Positions 38,746 through 47,538 of a DNA stretch of 64,000 nucleotides are shown piece by piece. The notes under the pieces are model-generated. The model saw nothing but the letters and a program-made list of their open reading frames with translations, had not been told where the DNA came from and made no database searches. Each line of letters starts with the position of its first letter. Position 1 is the first letter of the stretch. The position numbers and the translations under genes are program-made. Source of the DNA: an uncultured Paracoccaceae bacterium (GTDB taxonomy: Bacteria; Pseudomonadota; Alphaproteobacteria; Rhodobacterales; Rhodobacteraceae); contig CANLNT010000001.1 in NCBI GenBank assembly GCA_947492825.1, positions 682,001 to 746,000 on the forward strand. Reading direction: 5' to 3'.

Positions 38746-40703
38746 GTCGTTCTCCGTGGGGGGCTGTCTTGGCCAAGATCGGCCAAAGCAGCCAGGTCAG
38801 TCTCGGGATCGGTGGAATAGGCGCGCAGGAACACCTGCAATCCGCTGATGATTGTCTCTGAAATCGTCGCGTGATCCGGCAAATCATGCGGAAAATGAAG
38901 CGCGTGGTTACGTGGTCCCGACAGGATCAAGGACCAAAGGTGTTCTGCCGCGATGCCGGGGCGCTCAAACGACAGTTTCTTGTTTGTGCGTTGCGTTTCA
39001 AGATAGTCACAGATCCCCGCGTGCGCACGTGCGGGACCGGCGTCATGGAACTGACGTGCAATGTCCGGCACGCGCTCGGCCTCGCCAATGATCAGACGGG
39101 CAATCGACAGGTTGTCGGGGTGCAAAACATAGCGGGCATAACCCCAAGCAAAGTTCCAAAGGGTTGTGACCATCGGCGTATCACCGGACCCGGCCAAGGG
39201 TGCCAGGATCTTGGCGCGCCCCTGATCAAGAACCGCGCGAAAGATGTCTTCCTTACGGCCAATGTATTGATAAAGCGTCGGTTTTGAGACTTCGGCACGC
39301 TCCGCAATCGCCTGCATGGATGCACCGGAATAGCCGTTCTTTGAAAACTCGCGCAGGGCGGCGTCCAGAATGCGGGCGTGTTTGGTGCTCTTTCGCGCGG
39401 TCTTGGGCGACGCGCCGGCAGGGGGGCAAACAACCTTCAGGAATTTTGCCAATTGGGCGTTCACAGCATCGGGCTGCTCAAGGTTACAGACATGGCCCGC
39501 ATCAGCAATGACCTCAAACATCACCAGTGGCGCGTTCGCATCCGCAAAGCGGTGACTGACAGTGCGGATTTCTGCGGGCGGTGCCAATCTGTCGTGCTCC
39601 CCCGTCATCAGAAGAACGGGAAAACTGGCATTGGCAAAGTCGAGCTTTTCCAACGGGTTGCAAAAGCAGTTCAACGCATCGCGATACGTCGCGGCAGGAA
39701 TACTTGCCATTGATGCGTGCAGCTTCGCGCGTATCTCTGGCGATGCAGACGGACCGGCGATGATGTCGACCACTCCTGACGCAAAATCTGCGGGGGTCTG
39801 ACCGGCATCCAGCGGCACTTCCCTTGAGACGCGGAACGACTCGCGTTCATCGGGGTCCGCCTCGGACATGCCCGTGCAGCCGCCGCACAACACCAAACCG
39901 GACATCTTGTCGGGGTTGGCCAATGCAAAGCTTGCCGCGATCCATGACCCGTAGCTTAACCCGCACAGCACGACCTTTTTTGCGCCGAACTTGGCCATAA
40001 CGGTCTGAATATCATCGAAATAGCTGTCCAATTGGGACGGCGAAAACCCCAGCGTGCTTTCCCCATATCCACGCAGATCAAGGGCAACGGTCGGCATGAT
40101 ATGCGCCAAAGCGGCGACCTGATCGGCCCAGTTCCTGCGGTTGCCCCCGATCCCGTGCAGGAATAGGCAGATTGTCTCGGCGGCCTCCAGCCCCTCGGGT
40201 GCGACGCTCAGGCCAAGACAAGGCGTTTTCCCTAATGTCAGGTGCCGAGCCGAGCTTTGAGGCAATGTTTCATGTCCTTGGGCCTCTGATCTTTGGGGCG
40301 AGACAAGTGTTTCCAGGCCAGCTTCAAAAATGGCGCGCGTGCCGTCCGCAATATCCTTTGCGCGGGCCGCGCTTGCGTTGATCTCTGCGTTCCACGTCAC
40401 GGTCGAACCCGTCCCGTTTTCCGAGATTTTCAACCGTGCCTTGTAAGATTTCGCATCCGCGATCCCCTCGACCATATCATAGGACATCGTATGATCGCTC
40501 GCGCTGTAATAGGTCAGCCGTTCGCGCATGATCGCATCGTTGTCACCGGTTGCAAAACGGCGGATGATCTGGGCGTTTGCGGGCGGTTCGATCTTCGACC
40601 AGGCCACCATCGGGTGCCAGTCGACATTGAAATCAGCGACCGTCGCCCAGACATCGTCTGGGGGGGCTGTCGACTGAGAAATGCAGTGAACCGTCTCGCG
40701 CAT
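38742..40703 (-). CDS. Three-domain fusion: SRPBCC - alpha/beta hydrolase - TetR regulator
   Basis: The protein has 653 residues. Residues about 1-135 are an SRPBCC/START-like ligand-binding domain (TAPPDDVWATVADFNVDWHP, VTWNAEINA). Residues about 160-425 are an alpha/beta hydrolase with an intact triad: Ser250 in CGLSYGSW, Asp371 in TGEHDRLAPP, His404 in ADAGHVCNLEQP. Residues about 437-640 are a TetR regulator with the HTH ASMQAIAERAEVSKPTLYQY. There is no stop or frameshift between domains. It lies in the middle of the operon, 8 bases after the preceding gene. I know of no described protein with this architecture. Confidence 0.88.
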   Translation of the reverse strand: MRETVHCISQSTAPPDDVWATVADFNVDWHPMVAWSKIEPPANAQIIRRFATGDNDAIMRERLTYYSASDHTMSYDMVEGIADAKSYKARLKISENGTGSTVTWNAEINASAARAKDIADGTRAIFEAGLETLVSPQRSEAQGHETLPQSSARHLTLGKTPCLGLSVAPEGLEAAETICLFLHGIGGNRRNWADQVAALAHIMPTVALDLRGYGESTLGFSPSQLDSYFDDIQTVMAKFGAKKVVLCGLSYGSWIAASFALANPDKMSGLVLCGGCTGMSEADPDERESFRVSREVPLDAGQTPADFASGVVDIIAGPSASPEIRAKLHASMASIPAATYRDALNCFCNPLEKLDFANASFPVLLMTGEHDRLAPPAEIRTVSHRFADANAPLVMFEVIADAGHVCNLEQPDAVNAQLAKFLKVVCPPAGASPKTARKSTKHARILDAALREFSKNGYSGASMQAIAERAEVSKPTLYQYIGRKEDIFRAVLDQGRAKILAPLAGSGDTPMVTTLWNFAWGYARYVLHPDNLSIARLIIGEAERVPDIARQFHDAGPARAHAGICDYLETQRTNKKLSFERPGIAAEHLWSLILSGPRNHALHFPHDLPDHATISETIISGLQVFLRAYSTDPETDLAALADLGQDSPPRRTT

Positions 40704-40711
40704 GCTTGATC

Positions 40712-42022
40712 CTAGGCCTTTGGTGCTTCGGGTGATGCTGGCCGCCACATGGACACACGCGCGCGCACAGCTTCCGGGTCTGCGCCAACGGTGTCGATTT
40801 CGTCCATGTCATAAAGCGTCATCATAGACAGGTAGTCTTCCATGATTTCAGTGGTGTAGGGAAGCATCAGCGCGCCGCAACGGCTATCGCGATACATGCG
40901 TTCCAGCGGCAGGGACTTCAGCATGGATTGACCACCACAGGTCCGGATCGCCAGCGCGGTCATCTCTTGAACGCCTTCCATCACCGCATATTGCGCCGCA
41001 TAAAGCCGCATGACCTGTCCCTTGGTCGGGAAGCCGCGCGCTTCCATAAAGGCCGTGTGCCACAATGTGCGCATTTCGATCAGCTTTTGATACATCTTCG
41101 CGACGGTGGCACGTTTGGTCGGATAAACCCGGCGGTCAATCGGCGGCAACCCGTCAACTTTACCGCTCAGATACTTGACGGTGTAATCATATGCGCCCTG
41201 CGCCACGCCCATATAGGCTGGCGTCAGCGTGGCCATCATATGCGGCCAATGGGGCAATGTGCGCACGAACAGACCCTGCGGCATCATCATCTCTTCTTCC
41301 GTGACGAACACGTCCTTAAGGATCAGGTCTTTGGAATGTGTGCCGCGCATACCGATCGGATCCCACTCGCCAACAACCTGCAAGCCGGGTGAATCCTTGT
41401 GAACAGCAAAGTTCATCGCATCTTCGTGGCGCGGCTCGACCCCCTCAAAATGTTCGGTGCAGACGATAGAGTAATAGTCACAATACCCCGCAAGTGAGGC
41501 GAATTTCTTGAACCCGTTAATCAGGTATCCGCCATCAACTTTCTTGCAGTTGGTCTGGATCGGTTTCGATGTCCAATTGGTGCCACCTTCAGAAATGGGC
41601 TGCGAATAGATCGCGTTGTTTTCGACAACATTGCGGAACTGACGTTCGCGCAGCGGGGCAAAGGCCGCCCGGTCAGCATCGGTCAGGTTGGGAAGCTCGT
41701 ACATGAAACGCGACCACATCATGGATGAGGTGTGCATGTTGAATGTCAGCGCGGTCGCACCGCAGTATTTGCCGATCTCAGCGCCGATCATTGCATATTG
41801 ACCAAGTGAGAACCCGAAACCGCCAAACTCTTTCGGGATCACAAGGCGCAAAAAGCCGTGCTTGGCGAAGTCTTCGTAGTTTTCGGTGGGGAAGGACGCG
41901 TCCTTGTCGACCTGCACCGCGCGTTCCGCGATTGTCGGGCCAAGCTCATTGGCGAGCTCCATCATCCGCAAGAACTCTGGCGCGAACCCGTCGGTGTCGT
42001 AGTAGTCGTGGAACGTGGTCAT
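40712..42022 (-). CDS. Acyl-CoA-dehydrogenase-fold flavoprotein without catalytic Glu (monooxygenase candidate)
   Basis: The protein has 436 residues with the N-terminal, middle and C-terminal domains of the acyl-CoA dehydrogenase fold. Where dehydrogenases have YEGT(S/T)EIQ after the RMYRD motif, this protein has MLPYTTEIM after RMYRDSRCG, so the catalytic base Glu is replaced by Pro. A flavin reductase is encoded in the same operon. Together these suggest a two-component flavin monooxygenase of the DszC/HpaB-like kind. The start overlaps the NicX-like stop. The hydroxylated substrate is unknown. Confidence 0.82.
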   Translation of the reverse strand: MTTFHDYYDTDGFAPEFLRMMELANELGPTIAERAVQVDKDASFPTENYEDFAKHGFLRLVIPKEFGGFGFSLGQYAMIGAEIGKYCGATALTFNMHTSSMMWSRFMYELPNLTDADRAAFAPLRERQFRNVVENNAIYSQPISEGGTNWTSKPIQTNCKKVDGGYLINGFKKFASLAGYCDYYSIVCTEHFEGVEPRHEDAMNFAVHKDSPGLQVVGEWDPIGMRGTHSKDLILKDVFVTEEEMMMPQGLFVRTLPHWPHMMATLTPAYMGVAQGAYDYTVKYLSGKVDGLPPIDRRVYPTKRATVAKMYQKLIEMRTLWHTAFMEARGFPTKGQVMRLYAAQYAVMEGVQEMTALAIRTCGGQSMLKSLPLERMYRDSRCGALMLPYTTEIMEDYLSMMTLYDMDEIDTVGADPEAVRARVSMWRPASPEAPKA

Positions 42023-43065
42023 GCCAGATCTCCTTGAAGTTTGCCTTTGATGACAACCGGCGTGCCATCAAGTGAAATGGTGCAGCCGCGCATCGGCAGG
42101 TCAAAATGCCCCAGCGTGAAACGGCCAGCGTATTGATTTGAACCCGTGGACCACAGGAAATTGCCCGCCCAAGCGCGGAATTCGGTCGCCTGAATGTCGC
42201 CTTTGTCATAAAGCGCAAGGCTCTCCCAACGGGCGGCGGGGTTCATGCCCCAGCCAACATGAGAAAAGCCGTAGGCCTTGGGGTCGTCCCATGCCGCAAG
42301 GTATTCGCGGAACAATTCAGCGTCGAGGTTGTCGCCCCGAATGTCCGTGACGTAGTCATTTTCGACCGTCATCGCGACTTGATTACGCAAATAGTCTTTG
42401 AACGTCAGGTTCATGTCGCCCACGTCCATGACAACCGTGCCATTCACAGCGTTTTCACCGGGAAAACACAGGCACAAGCCACCGGGCCAATGGTCAACCG
42501 CGCCGGGGCGTGTGGAAAAACCGGGCGTGCCGCCGCAAGGTGCGTCCTTGATGTTGATCGTCAGATCGGTGCCCGCATCCGAGGTCACGCGCATCTCCGA
42601 GGCGTCGTTCAGCATCTGAATACCAAGCGCGACCTTGGGGCCAAGCTCTGCGCGCGGCTCGGTGCGTTCAAGAATTTCGGGGTGTTCATTGCAGATCACA
42701 AGCAGCCGCGTGCCCGCCTGTTCGATCTCTGCCATTTCTTCGGCATGGATCAGGCCCTCGACGGTGACATCGACAATGATTTCAACGTGTTTCAGCGCCT
42801 CGATCACGTGGCGCTTGTGCTGGATCGCGTCACTGGTCCCGGTCGATTTCACAGGCACAGGTGCGGTTTGCGCCGCGGTTGGCAGAACAATCGTCGAATA
42901 CTCTGCGCCCAGATCATGCAGGGCAAGGCCAGCCAATTGCCCCAGCACGGGGCGCGACTGTGTCTCCGCGACAATCGCGACCTGAGTGCCGGGCCCTATG
43001 CCGTTTAGCGTGAACACGCGCTTGAACGAAGAGACCCACTTTCCCTCTGGGATTTCTTGCATCAT
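42019..43065 (-). CDS. NicX-like 2,5-dihydroxypyridine 5,6-dioxygenase homologue
   Basis: The protein has 348 residues, equal to NicX in length. Segments DHWPGGLCLCFPGEN, VVMDVGDMNLTFKDY and YGFSHVGWGMNPAARW align with my memory of Pseudomonas NicX. The Fe(II) ligands His, His and Asp are conserved as His269 (FSHVGWG), His320 and Asp322 (LGHFDLPMRGC). NicX opens the ring of 2,5-dihydroxypyridine to N-formylmaleamate. Related M29 aminopeptidases are the alternative, but the ligand pattern favours NicX. It is the second gene of the operon, after tctC. Confidence 0.8.
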   Translation of the reverse strand: MMQEIPEGKWVSSFKRVFTLNGIGPGTQVAIVAETQSRPVLGQLAGLALHDLGAEYSTIVLPTAAQTAPVPVKSTGTSDAIQHKRHVIEALKHVEIIVDVTVEGLIHAEEMAEIEQAGTRLLVICNEHPEILERTEPRAELGPKVALGIQMLNDASEMRVTSDAGTDLTINIKDAPCGGTPGFSTRPGAVDHWPGGLCLCFPGENAVNGTVVMDVGDMNLTFKDYLRNQVAMTVENDYVTDIRGDNLDAELFREYLAAWDDPKAYGFSHVGWGMNPAARWESLALYDKGDIQATEFRAWAGNFLWSTGSNQYAGRFTLGHFDLPMRGCTISLDGTPVVIKGKLQGDLA

Positions 43066-43127
43066 CTGCCGAGCTTTCTGATTGGGACAAGGTGCGCGCG
43101 CATCGGCGCGCGCACGCCGTTTTTCGA

Positions 43128-44072
43128 TTATTGACCGAGGATTTCAGCCATCGTGCCCATAACGACCATGTCGGCCTCGATCTGAGCAGCAGCTTCTTCG
43201 GCGTTTTGCCAATAGACAACAGCACCTGTTTGCGCCGCGAACTCCTTGGCGCGATCTGACGCCATTGTCTTGGCTGCGACGGCTGCGATCTTTTCGCGCA
43301 CGTCGGCTGGTGTGTCCGCATGGACGAACAGACCGTTCCACATTCCCAGATTAAGCTCGGGCCGGATTTCGCCAACCGTCGGGCTGTCTGGCGTCATCGG
43401 AAGACGATCAGTTGTCAAAGTTGCAAGGATCGTCATGTCGTCCAGACAGGGCAGCAACAATTGGATGGACGTGTTGCCGACATCCGCATCGCCAGATGCG
43501 AAGGTATTGCAATCAATGGCATCAAACGCAGCCTCGGCACCATATTCAAAGCCCATCTGCGACGCCATGGCAAAGGTCACCTGCGTTGGTGTCAGATCTG
43601 GTCCAAAATGTGCCAGAACGACAGAATTGTCGGTCGCATAAGCCGCCAGTTCTTCCATGGTCTGATAAGGTGCGTCATTCGTTGTCGCGATGACCATTGG
43701 GTAGGCTACGAAAATGCCAACAGGCTCGAACGGGTTCGGGTTCAAAGGTGGAATACCGATCAGCGGCCCGACAAGCGGCACGTCCATAACAAAAGACCCG
43801 ACAGTGTAGCCATCTGCAGGTGCGCCCGCGACTTCGATTGCGCCGGGGAAGGGGCCGCCGCCGCCACCTGGCTTGTTCACAACAGCTGCGGGGATTCCAT
43901 AGGCCGCCTCGAAGTCTTCGGCGATCATCCGTGTCAGCACGTCTTCAACATCGCCGGGCGGAAAGGGAACCACAAAGGACACGGGCTTTTCGGGATATTC
44001 GGCCAAGGCAGGGCTTGCAGACGCAAGCACCGTTGCCGCGATCAGATAGGCGGTGGATGTCATCGTTTTCAT
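43128..44072 (-). CDS. tctC: TTT solute-binding protein, TctC/Bug family
   Basis: The protein has 314 residues with a signal peptide (about 1-24, SPALA). The mature part begins EYPEKPVSFVVPFPPGD and contains VNKPGGGGGPF, the Bug-family ligand loops, although a GD pair replaces the usual GG. It captures a carboxylate-type solute in the periplasm for TctAB. GGGAGA precedes the ATG at 44072. It is the first gene of the nine-gene operon, directly behind the TetR-type palindrome. Confidence 0.92.
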   Translation of the reverse strand: MKTMTSTAYLIAATVLASASPALAEYPEKPVSFVVPFPPGDVEDVLTRMIAEDFEAAYGIPAAVVNKPGGGGGPFPGAIEVAGAPADGYTVGSFVMDVPLVGPLIGIPPLNPNPFEPVGIFVAYPMVIATTNDAPYQTMEELAAYATDNSVVLAHFGPDLTPTQVTFAMASQMGFEYGAEAAFDAIDCNTFASGDADVGNTSIQLLLPCLDDMTILATLTTDRLPMTPDSPTVGEIRPELNLGMWNGLFVHADTPADVREKIAAVAAKTMASDRAKEFAAQTGAVVYWQNAEEAAAQIEADMVVMGTMAEILGQ

Positions 44073-44091
44073 TCTTATCTCCCTGTTTATT

Positions 44092-44110
44092 TTACTATAC
44101 GGTTTAGTAA
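44092..44110 (-). promoter_or_regulatory. TetR-type operator in front of tctC operon
   Basis: TTACTATACGGTTTAGTAA is a 19-bp palindrome about a central G, with 8 of 9 arm positions matching. It ends 20 bases before the tctC start, so it covers the promoter core. Its form (ACTnnACnGTnnAGT) is like known TetR-family operators. The obvious candidate binder is the TetR domain encoded at 38742-40703. Confidence 0.7.
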
Positions 44111-44129
44111 GTTCGATGGTGTGACATCA

Positions 44130-44135
44130 TGTCAA
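44130..44135 (-). promoter_or_regulatory. Candidate -35 element of tctC operon
   Basis: A consensus TTGACA reads on the minus strand. The matching -10 is not clear, but would fall within the palindrome at 44092-44110. Confidence 0.4.
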
Positions 44136-44211
44136 TCTTTTTTGCTTTTGACATGGCTTTCGTGAACGGGGTGCCGAAGAATGCGGCGTAAAGTGTTGTT
44201 TTTGGGCGGTT

Positions 44212-46164
44212 TTAGCTGGCCACTTCTTGACCCATGAACAGCGGTCCACCCCGCCAGCGGGGGAAGCCGTAGCCGTTAACCATAACAACATCGATGTCGT
44301 CTGCGGATTTGGCAATTCCCTCTTCGAGAATCGCTTTGGCTTCGGCGCGCATGGTCGCCAGAATTTGCGCCATAATGTCGTCCTCCGTCATGCGCTTTCG
44401 CTGAATGCCTTTGGCCTTCGATGTCTCTAGAATAAGGGCCGTGACGGTCGGATCGATTGTCGCTTTGCCGTCGACGTATCGGTACCATCCTGCCCCGGTC
44501 TTGTGCCCGAAACGGCCCATTTCGCACAGCCGATCAGCGATTGCGACATAGCGTTCGTGCGGGTCGCGCGTCGCCGCGCGTCGCTTGCGCATGGCCCATG
44601 AAATGTCGAGGCCCGCGAGGTCCTGCATCTGGTAAATCCCCATCGGAAAACCAAACGCCCGCATCGCCGCATCAACCTCTTCGGGCATGGCTCCATCTTC
44701 GATCATGTGGTCACAGGCGCGCCGATAGGCAGACATGATCCGGTTGCCGATGAACCCGTCACACACGCCCGCAGGCACGGTGATCTTGCGAAGGCGCCTG
44801 CCAAAAGCGACGCCCGTTGCCACCGCAACAGGTGACGCGTCTTTCGGGATCACCAGTTCCAGCAGCTTCATGATATGCGCGGGCGAAAAGAAATGCAGCC
44901 CGATGACGCGGCTTGGATCAGCCGTGCCGCGCGCGATGTCATGGATATCCAGATAAGAGGTATTGGATGCAAAAAGCGCATTTGGCTTGCAGGCCTTATC
45001 AAGGGCTTCAAACACGGATGTCTTGACGTTCATGTCCTCGAACACGGCTTCAATTACCAGATCGGCGTTGGCGACAGCGGCAAATGCGCTGGCCCCAGAG
45101 AACGCCAAAACCATGTCGTCGTGTTTGGCCTGCGTGATTATTCCGCGTGACAGACTGTCGGCCAACACATCTTTCGTGCGGCGCATGCCAAGCGTCAGGG
45201 CCGCGTCGTCGCGTTCAATCATCACCACATCAAACCTTGCCAAGAGGCAAGCCGCTGCGATACCCGCGCCCATCGTGCCACCACCAATCACGCCAATTTG
45301 GTGAAGCGGGGCAGGGGTGACCCCCTCAATCGCGGGAATTTTTGCCGTGGCCCGTTCCGCAAAGAAGATATGCCGCAAGGCGCGCGATTGCGGATCGCAT
45401 TTCAGGGTCAGAAACAGGGCGCGTTCCGCCTCCAAAGCGTCTTGCGCCGACATTGCCACCGCATTGCGAACGGCCTGACACACTGCCACAGGGCTGTTCT
45501 GCCCGCGGGCCTTTGCAGTGATCGCCGTGATCTTCTTGTCCAGTGCGGCAGGATCGTGATCCGCCATTCGGGTCAGGATGGGGGCCGGGCGCGGCAGGCT
45601 TGCGATACGTTTGGCAAATGCAACGGCATCCTCCAGCAGTTCACACGCGCTGATCTCGTCGATTAGGCCCAGACTTCGGGCGCGGGCGGTCAAGATCGGC
45701 TTGCCACTGGCCATCATGTCCAACGCGGCTTCTGCCCCGATCAGGCGCGTCAGGCGCACGGTGCCGCCAGCGCCGGGGATCAGCCCAAGTTTGACCTCTG
45801 GCAGACCCATTTTCGCCGCAGGTACAGCGATGCGATAGTCACACCCCAGCGCAACCTCCAATCCGCCGCCCAGTGCTGTGCCGTGAAGTGCTGCAACCCA
45901 GGGTTTGGTGCCACCTTCCAACACCATAACCACGTCCGGCAGGTGCGGCAATTTTGCAGGTGCACCAAATTCCCTGATGTCCGCGCCCGCGATGAACGTT
46001 CGGCCCGCGCAGTAAAGGACCGCCGCCTTGATCGTTGCATCGCCTTCGATCTGGCGTTTTGCATCGACCAATCCCTGACGAACAGCCTGCGAGGTCGCGT
46101 TCACGGGGGGATTGTCGATGGTGACCACCGCCACACCGTCTTGGGATGTAACGGTGACAGTCAT
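44212..46164 (-). CDS. Fused enoyl-CoA hydratase / 3-hydroxyacyl-CoA dehydrogenase
   Basis: The protein has 650 residues. An N-terminal crotonase domain (about 1-180: GRTFIAGADIREFG and AALHGTALGGGLEVALGCDYR, with the oxyanion-hole glycines) is followed by the NAD-binding domain (IGVIGGGTMGAGIAAACLL near 293) and the C-terminal dehydrogenase domains (GLHFFSPAHIMKLLELV; DLAGLDISW). It performs two beta-oxidation steps. It lies one base after the GcdH-like gene on the same strand. Together they would process ring-cleaved CoA thioesters from the divergent aromatic operon. Confidence 0.92.
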   Translation of the reverse strand: MTVTVTSQDGVAVVTIDNPPVNATSQAVRQGLVDAKRQIEGDATIKAAVLYCAGRTFIAGADIREFGAPAKLPHLPDVVMVLEGGTKPWVAALHGTALGGGLEVALGCDYRIAVPAAKMGLPEVKLGLIPGAGGTVRLTRLIGAEAALDMMASGKPILTARARSLGLIDEISACELLEDAVAFAKRIASLPRPAPILTRMADHDPAALDKKITAITAKARGQNSPVAVCQAVRNAVAMSAQDALEAERALFLTLKCDPQSRALRHIFFAERATAKIPAIEGVTPAPLHQIGVIGGGTMGAGIAAACLLARFDVVMIERDDAALTLGMRRTKDVLADSLSRGIITQAKHDDMVLAFSGASAFAAVANADLVIEAVFEDMNVKTSVFEALDKACKPNALFASNTSYLDIHDIARGTADPSRVIGLHFFSPAHIMKLLELVIPKDASPVAVATGVAFGRRLRKITVPAGVCDGFIGNRIMSAYRRACDHMIEDGAMPEEVDAAMRAFGFPMGIYQMQDLAGLDISWAMRKRRAATRDPHERYVAIADRLCEMGRFGHKTGAGWYRYVDGKATIDPTVTALILETSKAKGIQRKRMTEDDIMAQILATMRAEAKAILEEGIAKSADDIDVVMVNGYGFPRWRGGPLFMGQEVAS

Positions 46165-47400
46165 TCAGGAAAACGCCTGCAGGCCAGTGATGCCGCGCCC
46201 CAGGATCAAGGCGTGCACATCATGGGTGCCTTCATAAGTGTTGACCGCTTCAAGGTTCATCACGTGGCGGATCACCCCGTATTCATCACTCACACCGTTG
46301 CCGCCGTGCATGTCACGGGCTTCACGCGCAATCGCAATCGCCTTGCCGCAATTGTTGCGTTTCATCAGGCTGATCGCTTCGGCAGAGGCCACGTGATCGT
46401 CGAACATGCGGCCCAGTTGCAGCGCCCCTTGCAGGCCAAGCGCGATTTCGGTTTGCATATCGGCCAGCTTTTTCTGGATCAGTTGGGTTTGGGCCAGGGG
46501 CTTGCCGAACTGTTTGCGATCCATCGTATAGCTGCGCGCTGCATGAAAGCAGGCCTCCGCCGCCCCCATCGCGCCCCACGCGATGCCAAACCGGGCGCGG
46601 TTCAGACACCCGAATGGCCCCGCTAACCCACTGACATGCGGCAGCAGGTTTTCGTCGGGCACGAATACATCCGCCATCTGGATCATGCCGGTAACTGACG
46701 CCCGCAATGAAAATTTGCCTTCGATCTTCGGCGCATGCAGGCCCTTCATACCTTTTTCAAGGATGAACCCTTTGATCTTGCCATCATGGTCATCTGACTT
46801 GGCCCAAACGATGAACACATCCGCAATTGGCGCGTTGGTGATCCAGTTTTTCGCACCAGAGATCATGTAGCCGCCGTCGACCTTTTTGGCTCGTGTCAGC
46901 ATCGCGGCGGGGTCAGACCCTGCGTCCGGTTCGGTCAGGCCAAAACACCCCACAAGTGCGCCACTGGCAAGTTTGGGAAGGTACGTGTTGCGCTGCGCAT
47001 CCGTACCATATGCAAAGATCGGATGCATCACGAGGCTGCTTTGCACGGACATCGCCGAACGATATCCGCTGTCCACACGCTCAACTTCGCGCGCAACAAG
47101 GCCGTAGGACACATAGTTCGCGCCGACGCCGCCAAAGGCCTCTGGGATGGTCGCGCCAAGCAGCCCAAGTTCACCCATCTCGGACATGATATCGCGATCA
47201 AACACCTCGTTGCGGTTGGCCATCATCACCCGACTGGCAAGGCGATCCTGACAATAAGTATGTGCCGCATCCCGAATCATCCGCTCTTCTTCTGACAGCT
47301 GATTTTCGATCAGAAAGGGGTCATCCCAAACCAGTTTGGCAGGTTTTTTACGGGCTTGCGCCAGATCTGTTGTCACAATGGGGTTCGTATCTTGGTTCAT
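46165..47400 (-). CDS. gcdH: Glutaryl-CoA dehydrogenase-like acyl-CoA dehydrogenase
   Basis: The protein has 411 residues. FAD and substrate motifs [17 protein letters not shown] and [17 protein letters not shown] are present, and the catalytic Glu is in [11 protein letters not shown], a sequence very close to known glutaryl-CoA dehydrogenases. These oxidise and decarboxylate glutaryl-CoA to crotonyl-CoA, which the downstream hydratase/dehydrogenase could take on. The ATG at 47400 is preferred to a TTG at 47433. It shares a divergent promoter with the aromatic operon. Confidence 0.88.
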   Translation of the reverse strand: MNQDTNPIVTTDLAQARKKPAKLVWDDPFLIENQLSEEERMIRDAAHTYCQDRLASRVMMANRNEVFDRDIMSEMGELGLLGATIPEAFGGVGANYVSYGLVAREVERVDSGYRSAMSVQSSLVMHPIFAYGTDAQRNTYLPKLASGALVGCFGLTEPDAGSDPAAMLTRAKKVDGGYMISGAKNWITNAPIADVFIVWAKSDDHDGKIKGFILEKGMKGLHAPKIEGKFSLRASVTGMIQMADVFVPDENLLPHVSGLAGPFGCLNRARFGIAWGAMGAAEACFHAARSYTMDRKQFGKPLAQTQLIQKKLADMQTEIALGLQGALQLGRMFDDHVASAEAISLMKRNNCGKAIAIAREARDMHGGNGVSDEYGVIRHVMNLEAVNTYEGTHDVHALILGRGITGLQAFS

Positions 47401-47455
47401 GTCCGGCGCACCATTCAGCGATGTTTCAGACAACGCTACCGCGTTCGAAATTTAC

Positions 47456-47482
47456 TTCAAGCCTAAAATATTTGAGCTTGAA
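47456..47482. promoter_or_regulatory. 27-bp operator-like palindrome in divergent promoter
   Basis: TTCAAGCnnAAAnnnTTTnnGCTTGAA reads the same on both strands, with centre at 47469. It lies between the GcdH-like gene and the divergent 2-aminobenzoyl-CoA-type operon. The MarR regulator at 50564 is the likely binder. Confidence 0.65.
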
Positions 47483-47538
47483 ATTTAACAGCGATGTTCA
47501 TAGCGTGAAAAAGCAACAACTTGATCCAGGGGTGTCAA

